Shown in pieces: positions 17,275 to 24,596 of a DNA stretch of 49,759 bases (the stretch's first letter is position 1; each line of letters begins with the position of its first letter). Origin of the DNA: Limiplasma sp036652695 (GTDB taxonomy: Bacteria > Bacillota > Clostridia > Christensenellales > Aristaeellaceae); contig JAVVVJ010000011.1 in NCBI GenBank assembly GCA_036652695.1, forward strand, positions 1-49,759. The letters run 5' to 3'. Both the position numbers and the translations under genes were made by a program. The notes below the pieces were generated by a model, which saw nothing but the letters and a program-made list of their open reading frames with translations, did no database searches and was not told where the DNA came from.

Positions 17275-19533
17275 TCAGACAGCGGAAACGGGAGGGGAGG
17301 TCTCCAACGGTTTCTTGGAAAAAACGAGCGCCTCAAAGGCCTGTAAGGGTAAGGGCTTGGACCAGTAATAGCCCTGCACGATGTCACACCCGGCTTGCTT
17401 TAGAAAATCCAGCTGTTCCTTGGTTTCTACGCCTTCGGCCACGGTGGTCATGCCCAAACCGCGGATCATCGCCACCATGCCGCTGATGATCTTCTTGCCC
17501 CGCTGGTCGTTTTCAGCCTCGTCTAGGAAGCTCTTGTCCATTTTGACGATATCGGCGGGCAAGGATTTAAGCGCGGCTAAAGAGGAATAGCCGCTGCCAA
17601 AATCATCAATGGAGAGCAGAAAGCCCGCCTCCTTGATTTGCGCCATAAGCGCCCGCATATCCTCCATGTTTTGGAAAATCGCGCTTTCGGTAAGCTCGAT
17701 TTCCAGCAGATTTGGCGGCACGCCATAGCTTTCGGCAATCCGCCGCAGATCGGCGGGCAGGTTGGGGTTGGAGAGATGCACGCGGGAGATGTTCACCGAT
17801 ACGGAGAACGGCGCGGCGTTGGGGTACTCGCGCATCCACTGCGCGAGCAGGCGGCAGACGGATTCGAACATGTACAGATCCAGCTTGCGGATAAAGCCAT
17901 TTTTTTCGAAGAGGGGGATGAAGCCGCAGGGCGGCATAAGCTGCTCACCGGGGCGCTTCCACCGCGCCAGCGCCTCCGCGCCCACAATGGCGCCCGTCAG
18001 GGTCAGGTATTTGGGTTGCAGATACGTTAGAAACTCGCCGTTTTCCAGCGCGGCGTCCATGACGTTTTCAATTTCCTTTTCGCGCAGCAGCTCCAAACGG
18101 TTTTCATCCTTGAAAAAATGGCAGCTGACAGAATTTTGTTTTTTGGCGAGGTTGCGGGACAGATTGGCTTTATCGCAATGGGAGGAGATATCCAAAGCGC
18201 GCTCCGAAATGGTGCAGACACCCGCCGTGATTTTGAGCTTGTAATTTTCGATACAGCCCTCCAGCTCGGTTTCGATGAGCGAGAGCCTACGTAAAATTTC
18301 CTCATCGCTTTCATAGCGCAGGAGGAGGTTAAAAAGGTCCGCGGCGGCGCGGCAAAAGGCCTCGTCCTTGCCAATGCTACGGGCAAGAACGCCGCTGATG
18401 TGGGCAAGCAGCTCGTTGCCGCGCTGGTAGCCAAAAAGGTCATTGATGAGCTTGAATTTGTTGATGTCAAAGGCGACCATGGCATAGGGCTGCTCTGTGT
18501 GCTCATGCAACAGGCGGGTGGCTTCCAGCCGGAAACCGGCCCAGTTGGAGCAGCCGGTGACATCGTCCGTGTAGGCGATCCGCAAAAGCTGCTTGCTGTT
18601 GCGCTGGGCGAGCCTCATCATGCGGGTGGGAATGACAATGGCAAGCGCCAGCATGAGCAGGATTAAAAACAGAAGATTGCGAATGAGCCGATCGGATTGC
18701 AGCGAAATCACCTGCGAGGGGACAACGGAAAAAATATACCAATGATTGATGCCAACGGGCGCGTAGGACATTTGCCAGCTAACGCCCGCACGCTGGTATG
18801 TCAGCATGCCATCAACCCCGGCGGCCATTTGGCTGCGCACGGTGGCAAGCTGTGCGGGCGCAAGGCCATAGCTGCGCATCGCGTTGTCAAAATCGCTGTA
18901 ATCGTCCAAACGATCCGCATGGATCGGCTGGACGATGGGGACGCCGTTGCTGCTGATTAGATAGGAATAGCCTTTGCCATCAAAGCTGTCGGTTTGCAGA
19001 GATTCGGAAAACGTCTTTTGGGCGTTTGTTGCAAAGATCACGCCGACGATTTCTCCCTTGTGAACAACAGGGGAGGCAAAGACGTTGATTGCCCCGCCGC
19101 CCAGCTTATCAATCAGGGAATCGGAGACTGCGTTTCTGCCCGCCATCGCCTCATGGAAATACCATCGATCGCCGAAGTCGATGGTATAGCCATCGTTGGT
19201 GTGCGCAATGCCATCGGGCGTAATGAAGCCCATGCGCAGGAAACGCCCCTTGGCGGCTTCCTGCGCGAGCACCCTTTGCGCGAAATCCAAGCAAAAGGTA
19301 TCCTCGGAGCCGATTACGGTGCTAAGCGCCTCCAGCGTGGAAAAATAACCATCGACCTGCTCCCGCACCACAGTGCTGTTTTTGGCAGATAGCTCTCGCA
19401 GATAAGCGACTTTTTCCTGAGAAAGGCCAACGAAAGCGGATTCAATGAAACGATACCCCAAGATCAAGGTCAGAATGACAGAAAGAACCGCCATAACGAT
19501 CCATCGTTTTGGTACGTGATAGCTATCCTCCAT
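17275..19533 (-). CDS. Membrane c-di-GMP phosphodiesterase: dCACHE-like sensor, degenerate GGDEF, intact EAL
   Basis: A 752-residue membrane protein. One helix near the N-terminus (WIVMAVLSVILTLILGYRF), an extracytoplasmic Cache-like sensor region of about 240 residues, and a second helix around 290-310 (LLFLILLMLALAIVIP). The GGDEF domain carries AADLF at 397-401 in place of GGDEF, so it should not make c-di-GMP. The EAL domain keeps EALARW (Glu520 onward), SVNIS, ELTES, DDFGSGYSS and AEGVET, so it should hydrolyse c-di-GMP. The degenerate GGDEF domain may bind GTP as a regulator, as in other composite proteins. The ATG has AAGGAGGG upstream and a promoter at 19597-19625. It is the first gene of the operon with the hybrid kinase. 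Confidence 0.88.
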   Translation of the reverse strand: MEDSYHVPKRWIVMAVLSVILTLILGYRFIESAFVGLSQEKVAYLRELSAKNSTVVREQVDGYFSTLEALSTVIGSEDTFCLDFAQRVLAQEAAKGRFLRMGFITPDGIAHTNDGYTIDFGDRWYFHEAMAGRNAVSDSLIDKLGGGAINVFASPVVHKGEIVGVIFATNAQKTFSESLQTDSFDGKGYSYLISSNGVPIVQPIHADRLDDYSDFDNAMRSYGLAPAQLATVRSQMAAGVDGMLTYQRAGVSWQMSYAPVGINHWYIFSVVPSQVISLQSDRLIRNLLFLILLMLALAIVIPTRMMRLAQRNSKQLLRIAYTDDVTGCSNWAGFRLEATRLLHEHTEQPYAMVAFDINKFKLINDLFGYQRGNELLAHISGVLARSIGKDEAFCRAAADLFNLLLRYESDEEILRRLSLIETELEGCIENYKLKITAGVCTISERALDISSHCDKANLSRNLAKKQNSVSCHFFKDENRLELLREKEIENVMDAALENGEFLTYLQPKYLTLTGAIVGAEALARWKRPGEQLMPPCGFIPLFEKNGFIRKLDLYMFESVCRLLAQWMREYPNAAPFSVSVNISRVHLSNPNLPADLRRIAESYGVPPNLLEIELTESAIFQNMEDMRALMAQIKEAGFLLSIDDFGSGYSSLAALKSLPADIVKMDKSFLDEAENDQRGKKIISGMVAMIRGLGMTTVAEGVETKEQLDFLKQAGCDIVQGYYWSKPLPLQAFEALVFSKKPLETSPPVSAV

Positions 19534-19596
19534 ACATTACTGCCCTCCTTGCTTTTCCAAATGCGGAATATCAGTAACATGAAAAATCTTCTTACT

Positions 19597-19625
19597 ATTC
19601 TATCATGCAATGTCAGGTTTTGCAA
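19597..19625 (-). promoter_or_regulatory. Promoter of the EAL/histidine kinase operon
   Basis: Minus strand: -35 TTGCAA (19620-19625), 17-nt spacer, extended -10 TGATAGAAT with the hexamer at 19597-19602, about 64 nt ahead of the ATG at 19533. The rest of 19534-19839 holds only this promoter and the terminator hairpin at 19697-19721; no gene is seen in it. Confidence 0.6.
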
Positions 19626-19696
19626 CCGAACCATTTTCCGCGTTTTTGGGCGTACTGTTGGCGTGGGAGGCGCTTGGCTTTGCAACGTAAAGAAAA

Positions 19697-19721
19697 GCCG
19701 CATGCGTTGATCGCATGCGGC
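19697..19721 (-). terminator. Intrinsic terminator of the proS-HAD-spore coat run
   Basis: A perfect 10-bp stem GCCGCATGCG/CGCATGCGGC with a 5-nt loop. Read on the minus strand it is followed by CTTTTCTTT, giving a plausible intrinsic terminator 118 nt after the last coat gene. Confidence 0.75.
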
Positions 19722-19839
19722 TTGATGACCTTTTCCGTTCGTTTTTTACCGCGCAAAACGCGGCAAAAGCGGGATGGCTCTGCCCATAAGCAGGGGCTTG
19801 GGGCGGGACACGTAGCTTGCGTGCTCCGCTCCCGCGTCA

Positions 19840-20085
19840 TCATGCCCCCGTGTACTTGCTTTTGACCTTTTCCATTTGCTGCTGCTGCGCTTGCTCGGTA
19901 GGATACCAGCCCTGTTGAGCCATGCGACCGTAGATATTGCTCTGCATGCAAAGGCTTTGGTTCAGCGCGTCGTCAAAGGTGCTGTGTACGTTCTGTGTGG
20001 CGGATTCAATGGTGCCATGCATGTACAGGTCGCACACGCCCTTGGTGGTTTGGAGCAGGTTTTCCATAATGGCCTGATCGTTCAC
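19840..20085 (-). CDS. CotF-like spore coat protein
   Basis: An 81-residue protein in the style of CotF-family spore coat proteins. It begins VNDQAIMENLLQTTKGVCDLYMHG, a typical opening, and has a Gln-rich tail GWYPTEQAQQQQMEKVK. The frame extends upstream to 20115, but the GTG at 20085 is preferred because GAAAGGAGAG lies upstream and the family similarity begins there. It follows another small coat-like gene by 16 nt. The pair probably encodes structural coat components made late in sporulation, although no sporulation sigma-factor promoter could be recognised. The gene marks the organism as a likely spore former. Confidence 0.72.
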   Translation of the reverse strand: MNDQAIMENLLQTTKGVCDLYMHGTIESATQNVHSTFDDALNQSLCMQSNIYGRMAQQGWYPTEQAQQQQMEKVKSKYTGA

Positions 20086-20101
20086 GCTTGCTCTCCTTTC
20101 C

Positions 20102-20275
20102 TCACACAAGCCCATACAGCTTTTGGAAGAGCTGTGCGTGCTGCTGCGCGAGCTGGTTGACGTAGTTCTTCAGTTCGGCATTTTGAAGCGCCTGCGCGGC
20201 TTGCTGGCACTGCGTTTGCAGGAATTGCTCGTGCCCCAGCGCGTCCTCGATGTACATGAGTTCCTTCGGACTCAT
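20102..20275 (-). CDS. Small CotF-family-like spore coat protein (57 aa)
   Basis: A 57-residue helical protein beginning MSPKELMYIEDALGHEQF and rich in Gln (QTQCQQAAQALQNAEL), with a C-terminal KLYGLV. MSPKELxYIEDALxHE is the familiar opening of small clostridial coat proteins paired with CotF. The ATG at 20275 stands behind a very strong GGAGGTGAT ribosome-binding site. That site lies in the 3' arm of a perfect 11-bp hairpin (20280-20321), so translation may be limited by RNA folding. It is 58 nt after the HAD gene and 16 nt before the second coat gene. Confidence 0.75.
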   Translation of the reverse strand: MSPKELMYIEDALGHEQFLQTQCQQAAQALQNAELKNYVNQLAQQHAQLFQKLYGLV

Positions 20276-20279
20276 TCAA

Positions 20280-20321
20280 AAATCACCTCCGTGGGATATT
20301 TTGCCCAACAGGAGGTGATTT
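20280..20321 (-). promoter_or_regulatory. Hairpin sequestering the coat-gene ribosome-binding site
   Basis: On the minus strand, AAATCACCTCC and GGAGGTGATTT form a perfect 11-bp stem; the 20-nt loop holds a further TGGG/CCCA pairing. The 3' arm is the Shine-Dalgarno sequence of the gene at 20275, and the 5' arm copies the anti-Shine-Dalgarno end of 16S rRNA. The stem is followed by five T residues, so it could also act as a weak terminator after the HAD gene. Confidence 0.7.
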
Positions 20322-20333
20322 ATGCGCCGTGGG

Positions 20334-20975
20334 TTATTTGTCGTTGAGCACCCAGTCGGCGGCCTCGGTGAGCGTGCTCACCACGGGCACGCCCGCCTGT
20401 AGGAGCATCGCGCGGCTTTGGTGACCGCGCGCCACAAGCACGCAATGGACGCCAAGCGCACGCGCGACATCCGCGTCATGCAAGGTGTCGCCAACCATCA
20501 CGGTTTGGGCGGGCGCTATGCCGCAGTTGGTAAGGTACTGCCGCCCCACGGCCTCCTTGCTGCGCGCGTAGATATCCCCTAGGCCCAGCACCTGCTGAAA
20601 AAACCCTTCTAGCGGATAGAACGCGATTTGCCTGCAAAGCACCTCTAAATGGCTGGCAGATAGAACCACCTGCCGCAGGCCTGCCGCGCGTAGACGCGCA
20701 AGCGTGGCAAGTGCGTCGTTGTGCAGCGGAATTTCGGCATAGTTGCGAACGTATTCATCCATCCATGCCTGTGCAACAGCGTCGAAATTTTGCTCCGTTA
20801 CGCCCGCGCGCTCGTAGTAGACGCGCACGGGGAAGGTGAACTGCGCATGGTAAGCCTCCACGCTTTGGATGGCGTTAAGGCCGAAAAGCGGGAATACGTG
20901 ATTGCGCACGTTGATGGCATAGCGCAGGTCATCCAGCAGCGTGCCGTTCCAATCCCACAGCAACTGTTTCATCAT
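20334..20975 (-). CDS. HAD superfamily hydrolase (phosphoglycolate phosphatase-like)
   Basis: A 213-residue HAD phosphatase. The nucleophile motif is LLWDWNGTLLDD near the N-terminus, a helical cap follows, motif II is VVLSAS, and the C-terminal acidic motif is VMVGDTLHDADVARALG. These place it in the Gph/HAD-IA group acting on small phosphate esters. The frame continues upstream to 21026 inside proS, but the ATG at 20975 shares an A with the proS stop (TAATG), which gives a coupled start; ATG 20972 is an equal alternative. Expression is therefore probably under the proS T-box. The substrate is unknown. Confidence 0.78.
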   Translation of the reverse strand: MMKQLLWDWNGTLLDDLRYAINVRNHVFPLFGLNAIQSVEAYHAQFTFPVRVYYERAGVTEQNFDAVAQAWMDEYVRNYAEIPLHNDALATLARLRAAGLRQVVLSASHLEVLCRQIAFYPLEGFFQQVLGLGDIYARSKEAVGRQYLTNCGIAPAQTVMVGDTLHDADVARALGVHCVLVARGHQSRAMLLQAGVPVVSTLTEAADWVLNDK

Positions 20976-22423
20976 TAATATGCTTTGGCGAAGTAAATCA
21001 GCTTTTCTGCCTTTTTGCCGCAGCATACGCAGGTATCGCCAATCGGCTGCTGATCAAAGGGCATGTTGCGGCTAGAAGCGCCCGCTTCTTCCTTGATCTT
21101 ATCCTCGCAAGCGCGCTCCCCGCACCACATGGCCTTTGCAAAGCCGCCGTCCACGGCCTTTTTCAGCTCTTCCATCGTACGCACCTCAGTGATGCGCTCC
21201 TTGCGGAACTGGTCAGCCAAGGCGTACATATTGTGCTGAATATCCTCCAGAAGCTGCGGCAGCATGGCGGAAAGCTCCTGGAGCGCTACGCTCTGCTTAT
21301 CGTAGGTATCGCGGCGGAACACCACGCACTGGCCGTTTTCCAAATCGCGCGGGCCAATCTCGATGCGCACGGGCACGCCCTTGAGCTCCCAATCATTGAA
21401 TTTGAAGCCGGGCGAAAGCGTGTCGCGGTCATCCAGCTTTACGCGAAGCCCCGCGGCGGCAAGCTCGGCAAAGATCTCGCCGCATTTTTCCAGCACGCCT
21501 GCCTTGTGTGCCGCCACAGGCACAATGACCGCCTGAATGGGCGCAATATGGGGCGGAAGCTTCAGGCCGCGCTCGTCGCCATGCGTCATGATGATCGCGC
21601 CGATCAAGCGCGTGCTGACGCCCCAGCTCGTTTCATGCACATAGGTGAGCTTGCCTTCCTTGTTGAGGTACTGAATATTGTACGCCTCGGCAAAGTTGGT
21701 GCCAAAGTTGTGGCTGGTGCCCGCCTGTAGCGCTTTGCCATCCTGCATCATGGCCTCCATGCTGTAGGTGGCGCGCGCGCCGGCGAACTTTTCTTTCTCG
21801 CTCTTGCGGCCTACCAGCACGGGCATTGCAAGCTCGGTTTGCGCTACCTCGCGGTAGATATCCAGCATGCGCATGGTTTCCTCCTGCGCCTCTTCCTGCG
21901 TGGCGTGGATGGTATGGCCTTCCTGCCACAGAAATTCGCTGGTGCGCAGGAAGGGGCGGGTGCTCTTCTCCCAGCGCATGACGTTGCACCACTGGTTGTA
22001 TTTCATGGGCAGATCGCGCCATGAGCCAACCCACTTGGAATACATCGCGCAGAAAATGGTTTCGCTGGTGGGGCGGATGGCCAAGCGCTCCTGCAAAACC
22101 TCGTTGCCGCCCTGCGTCACCCAAGCCACCTCGGGCGCAAAGCCCTCCACGTGTTCAGCCTCCTTGAGCAGCAGGCTTTCGGGGATCAGCATCGGCATAT
22201 AGACGTTCTCGTGTCCCGTCGCCTTAAAGCGCGTGTCCAGCTCGTGCTGTATCCGCTCCCAAATGGCGTAGCCATACGGACGGATGACCATGCAGCCGCG
22301 CACGGGCGCGTAATCCACAAGCTCGCTCTTCAAAATGACGTCGGTGTACCATTGCGCGAAATCCACGTCACGCGGGGTGATGTGCTCCACAAAGCCTTGT
22401 TTCTTCTCGATTTCCTTTGCCAT
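20975..22423 (-). CDS. proS: Prolyl-tRNA synthetase, archaeal/eukaryote-type
   Basis: Class II aminoacyl-tRNA synthetase charging tRNA-Pro. The 482 residues have the motif-2/3 region RPTSETIFCAMYSKWV, FLRTSEFLWQEGHT and a THGDERGLKLPP segment. The bacterial INS editing domain is absent. The C-terminus has a Cys cluster (CGERAC and CVCC) and ends in a tyrosine (IYFAKAY), all typical of the archaeal/eukaryotic-like class. The frame opens at 22660 inside the T-box leader; the ATG at 22423 with GAGGAGTG upstream is the start. It is preceded by a T-box riboswitch and followed by a coupled HAD gene. Confidence 0.93.
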   Translation of the reverse strand: MAKEIEKKQGFVEHITPRDVDFAQWYTDVILKSELVDYAPVRGCMVIRPYGYAIWERIQHELDTRFKATGHENVYMPMLIPESLLLKEAEHVEGFAPEVAWVTQGGNEVLQERLAIRPTSETIFCAMYSKWVGSWRDLPMKYNQWCNVMRWEKSTRPFLRTSEFLWQEGHTIHATQEEAQEETMRMLDIYREVAQTELAMPVLVGRKSEKEKFAGARATYSMEAMMQDGKALQAGTSHNFGTNFAEAYNIQYLNKEGKLTYVHETSWGVSTRLIGAIIMTHGDERGLKLPPHIAPIQAVIVPVAAHKAGVLEKCGEIFAELAAAGLRVKLDDRDTLSPGFKFNDWELKGVPVRIEIGPRDLENGQCVVFRRDTYDKQSVALQELSAMLPQLLEDIQHNMYALADQFRKERITEVRTMEELKKAVDGGFAKAMWCGERACEDKIKEEAGASSRNMPFDQQPIGDTCVCCGKKAEKLIYFAKAY

Positions 22424-22458
22424 GGGTAAGTCACTCCTCACTACGGTTTCTTCAAATG

Positions 22459-22728
22459 AAAAAAAGCGTCCCGCTCCCGTGCATGGCATCGCCATGCGTT
22501 GGGACGAAGGGAGCCTTCGCGGTACCACCCGACTTAAAACGCGCGCTAAAGCGGCGTTTTCACCTTTACTTGGCTCGGTAACGGGAGCAATCCGTCGGTG
22601 ATTGGCCGAACGCACGGGGGTGGGATGCAATGGCCTGACCGCGACCATCCTTCCAGCCATGGGATGGTTCTCTTTGCGTGGCAGGGGAAAGCGTTCCTCC
22701 GTGCGCGACGGGAATTTCCGCCGCGATA
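22459..22728 (-). ncRNA. T-box riboswitch of proS
   Basis: Minus strand. The T-box antiterminator sequence GGGTGGTACCGCG lies at 22518-22530. A terminator follows: outer stem CGTCCC/GGGACG around an inner GCATGGC/GCCATGC hairpin, ending in seven T at 22459-22465. The Stem I distal part reads AAAGAGAACC and later ATGGCTGGAAGG, matching the AG-bulge and distal-loop pattern also present in the valS leader. A CCC or CCA triplet further along could be the proline specifier. Uncharged tRNA-Pro should favour antitermination. The 5' end is inferred from the promoter. Confidence 0.9.
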
Positions 22729-22734
22729 AAGCCT

Positions 22735-22763
22735 ATTTTAACACAGAGCGCGGGCGTTTGCAA
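22735..22763 (-). promoter_or_regulatory. Promoter of the proS T-box transcript
   Basis: Minus strand: -35 TTGCAA (22758-22763), 17-nt spacer, -10 TAAAAT (22735-22740), directly upstream of the T-box leader. Confidence 0.65.
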
Positions 22764-22932
22764 TGCTAGGAAAAATCGATGCGGGCGTGGGGGCGCTGCA
22801 AAGCGGCAAAAGAAAGGCTGGGCAGCTCGCGTCATCAAGCAACCTAGCTGTGTTAATTCTCTCCCCGCGCAGAATTTGAGGCTACACCTTGCTAAAACGC
22901 TAGGAAATGCCGAGAAACGCGGGTTGCCAATA

Positions 22933-22961
22933 TTGACTTTCGCCGCCTTCATCCGTATAAT
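22933..22961 (+). promoter_or_regulatory. Promoter of yybS-rplI-dnaB
   Basis: -35 TTGACT (22933-22938), 17-nt spacer and consensus -10 TATAAT (22956-22961), about 58 nt ahead of the ATG at 23019. Confidence 0.8.
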
Positions 22962-23018
22962 GAAGGGTACGCTTTATACTTGGGTAAATTTGCGCGAAAG
23001 GTAGTGAGGGAATCAACC

Positions 23019-24092
23019 ATGCAAGCCATTGCGCTGCATCCCCAGCGGGGACAAATTTTGGGTCAGCTGTTTGGGCTTGGCGTGTTGGCGGTTGGCATGC
23101 TCGCCGTTCCGGCGCTTTGCTTGCCGCTTGGCCTTCTCATGCCGCTCTTTGCCTGCCCGCTGATTGGCTTAAAACAGCAATGGTGCGCGTTTGTGGCCAT
23201 TCCCGCGCCCGCGCTCATCACGCTGATGAATGGTGGAAACCCATACTTTGCCATGAGCCTGCTATTGCTCTGCGGCCTGCCCGTTGTGGTGGCGGAGGTA
23301 TTGCGTTCGCGCAAGCGGGGCGCCAATGCGGAATCCTATCTGCCTTACATGGCTGCTTACGCTGTGGCGCTGCTTGTGATCGGCGGGTGCGCCACATGGG
23401 TTTTGGGGGGCGATTTGGTCAACGGGCTGGCAGATTGGCTCACCTCCATGGTGCAGGCCTCGCCCAACGCGGGGGAAACCCTGTATAAGCTGGCTGTCGC
23501 CGGGCTGGTTGCCGTGCCGGATCTATACCGCAAGGCTGCGCCGATTTCCTTTCTGCTTGATCCCGTGTTGATCCATCAGCTGCTGCTTTCGTATCACCTG
23601 ACGCTGGAATTGCTGCTGACGCGCCTGCTCGCGCCCCTATTTGTGCAGGCCTGCCTGATTTGCGGGCTGTTTACCAGCCTGCGGGTGCAAAAGCTCAATC
23701 ATTGCTACTTGCTGGTAGGCGAGCACGAGCGGGAAAAAGTGCAGATCAGCCTGACGCCGGGCTTTGGCATGATCAACCTGCCGCCCGCGTTTCGCTGGCC
23801 GCTGCTGGCCATGGGCGTATGCAGCCTGTTGCTATCCATGGATGGCGCGAGCTACGCGCAGCAGCTGAGCATGCTGATGAGTACGGTATTTACCTGCTCG
23901 TTTGAATTGATTGGCGCGGCGGTGGCTGTGTGCCTGCTCTGTGCGCGTAAGCCGGAATGGAAGCCGTTGTTTGGCGCGCTGGCGGCGCTGCTTTATGTGC
24001 TTGCACCCATCGTGCTGTTTCTGATTGGGATTTTGGATCCCGTTCTTCACTTCCGCACCAAATCATTGTTTCCACATGAAAAGGAGGAATAA
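23019..24092 (+). CDS. YybS-like DUF2232 polytopic membrane protein
   Basis: A 357-residue protein with about eight hydrophobic segments and few motifs. The position directly before rplI and dnaB, the length and the overall look match the YybS/DUF2232 family of Firmicutes. In Bacillus the order is yybS-gdpP(yybT)-rplI-dnaB; here gdpP is absent between yybS and rplI. Function is not established; the family has been noted to resemble energy-coupling or S-component-like membrane proteins. The ATG at 23019 behind GTGAGGG is chosen over an upstream start at 22980, because the upstream stretch lies within the leader of the promoter at 22933-22961. Confidence 0.68.
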   Translation: MQAIALHPQRGQILGQLFGLGVLAVGMLAVPALCLPLGLLMPLFACPLIGLKQQWCAFVAIPAPALITLMNGGNPYFAMSLLLLCGLPVVVAEVLRSRKRGANAESYLPYMAAYAVALLVIGGCATWVLGGDLVNGLADWLTSMVQASPNAGETLYKLAVAGLVAVPDLYRKAAPISFLLDPVLIHQLLLSYHLTLELLLTRLLAPLFVQACLICGLFTSLRVQKLNHCYLLVGEHEREKVQISLTPGFGMINLPPAFRWPLLAMGVCSLLLSMDGASYAQQLSMLMSTVFTCSFELIGAAVAVCLLCARKPEWKPLFGALAALLYVLAPIVLFLIGILDPVLHFRTKSLFPHEKEE

Positions 24093-24095
24093 TTC

Positions 24096-24548
24096 ATGAA
24101 GGTTATTTTACTATGCGATGTCAAGGGCAGCGGCAAAAAGGATGATATCCTCAATGTTTCCGATGGCTATGCCCGTAACTTTCTCTTCCCGCGCAAGTGG
24201 GCGGCAGAGGCAACCCCTAACGCGGTAAAGGAAATTGAGCGCAAGCGCGCCAACGAGGAGCGGCTGGAGCAGGAGCGCCGCACCGAGGCGCAAGCGCTGG
24301 CTGATGCGCTCAAGCACAAGGCGATCACCCTCAAGGTGAAATGCGGCGAAAAGGGTCGCCTATACGGCAGCATTACCAGTCAGGAAATCGCCGACGCGCT
24401 CAAGGAGCAGCACGGCATTGAGGTTGACAAGCGCAAAATCGAATGCGAACCGATCCGCCAAACCGGCGACGTAACCATTTCCGTGTGGGTTTATGCGGGC
24501 ATTACCACCCCCATGACGGTGCATGTGGAGCCAGCCGCCGTCAAGTAA
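24096..24548 (+). CDS. rplI: 50S ribosomal protein L9
   Basis: Large-subunit ribosomal protein L9 at the base of the L1 stalk. The 150 residues start MKVILLCDVKGSGKKDD, followed by the signature NVSDGYARNFLFPRKWA. A long charged helix then connects to the C-terminal domain with LYGSITSQEIADAL. The ribosome-binding site AAAGGAGGAATAATTC precedes the ATG, only 3 nt after the yybS stop. dnaB follows after 48 nt. The order rplI-dnaB is conserved across Firmicutes. Confidence 0.97.
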   Translation: MKVILLCDVKGSGKKDDILNVSDGYARNFLFPRKWAAEATPNAVKEIERKRANEERLEQERRTEAQALADALKHKAITLKVKCGEKGRLYGSITSQEIADALKEQHGIEVDKRKIECEPIRQTGDVTISVWVYAGITTPMTVHVEPAAVK

Positions 24549-24596
24549 AGCAGCGCGGGCATATACAAAGGCGGCATGGGAAGGAGGGGGATCAAG

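Noticed and set aside
20082..20279. 65-codon minus-strand frame at the coat locus
   Set aside because: Out of frame with the 57-residue coat gene at 20102-20275, which has the strong ribosome-binding site and family-like sequence.
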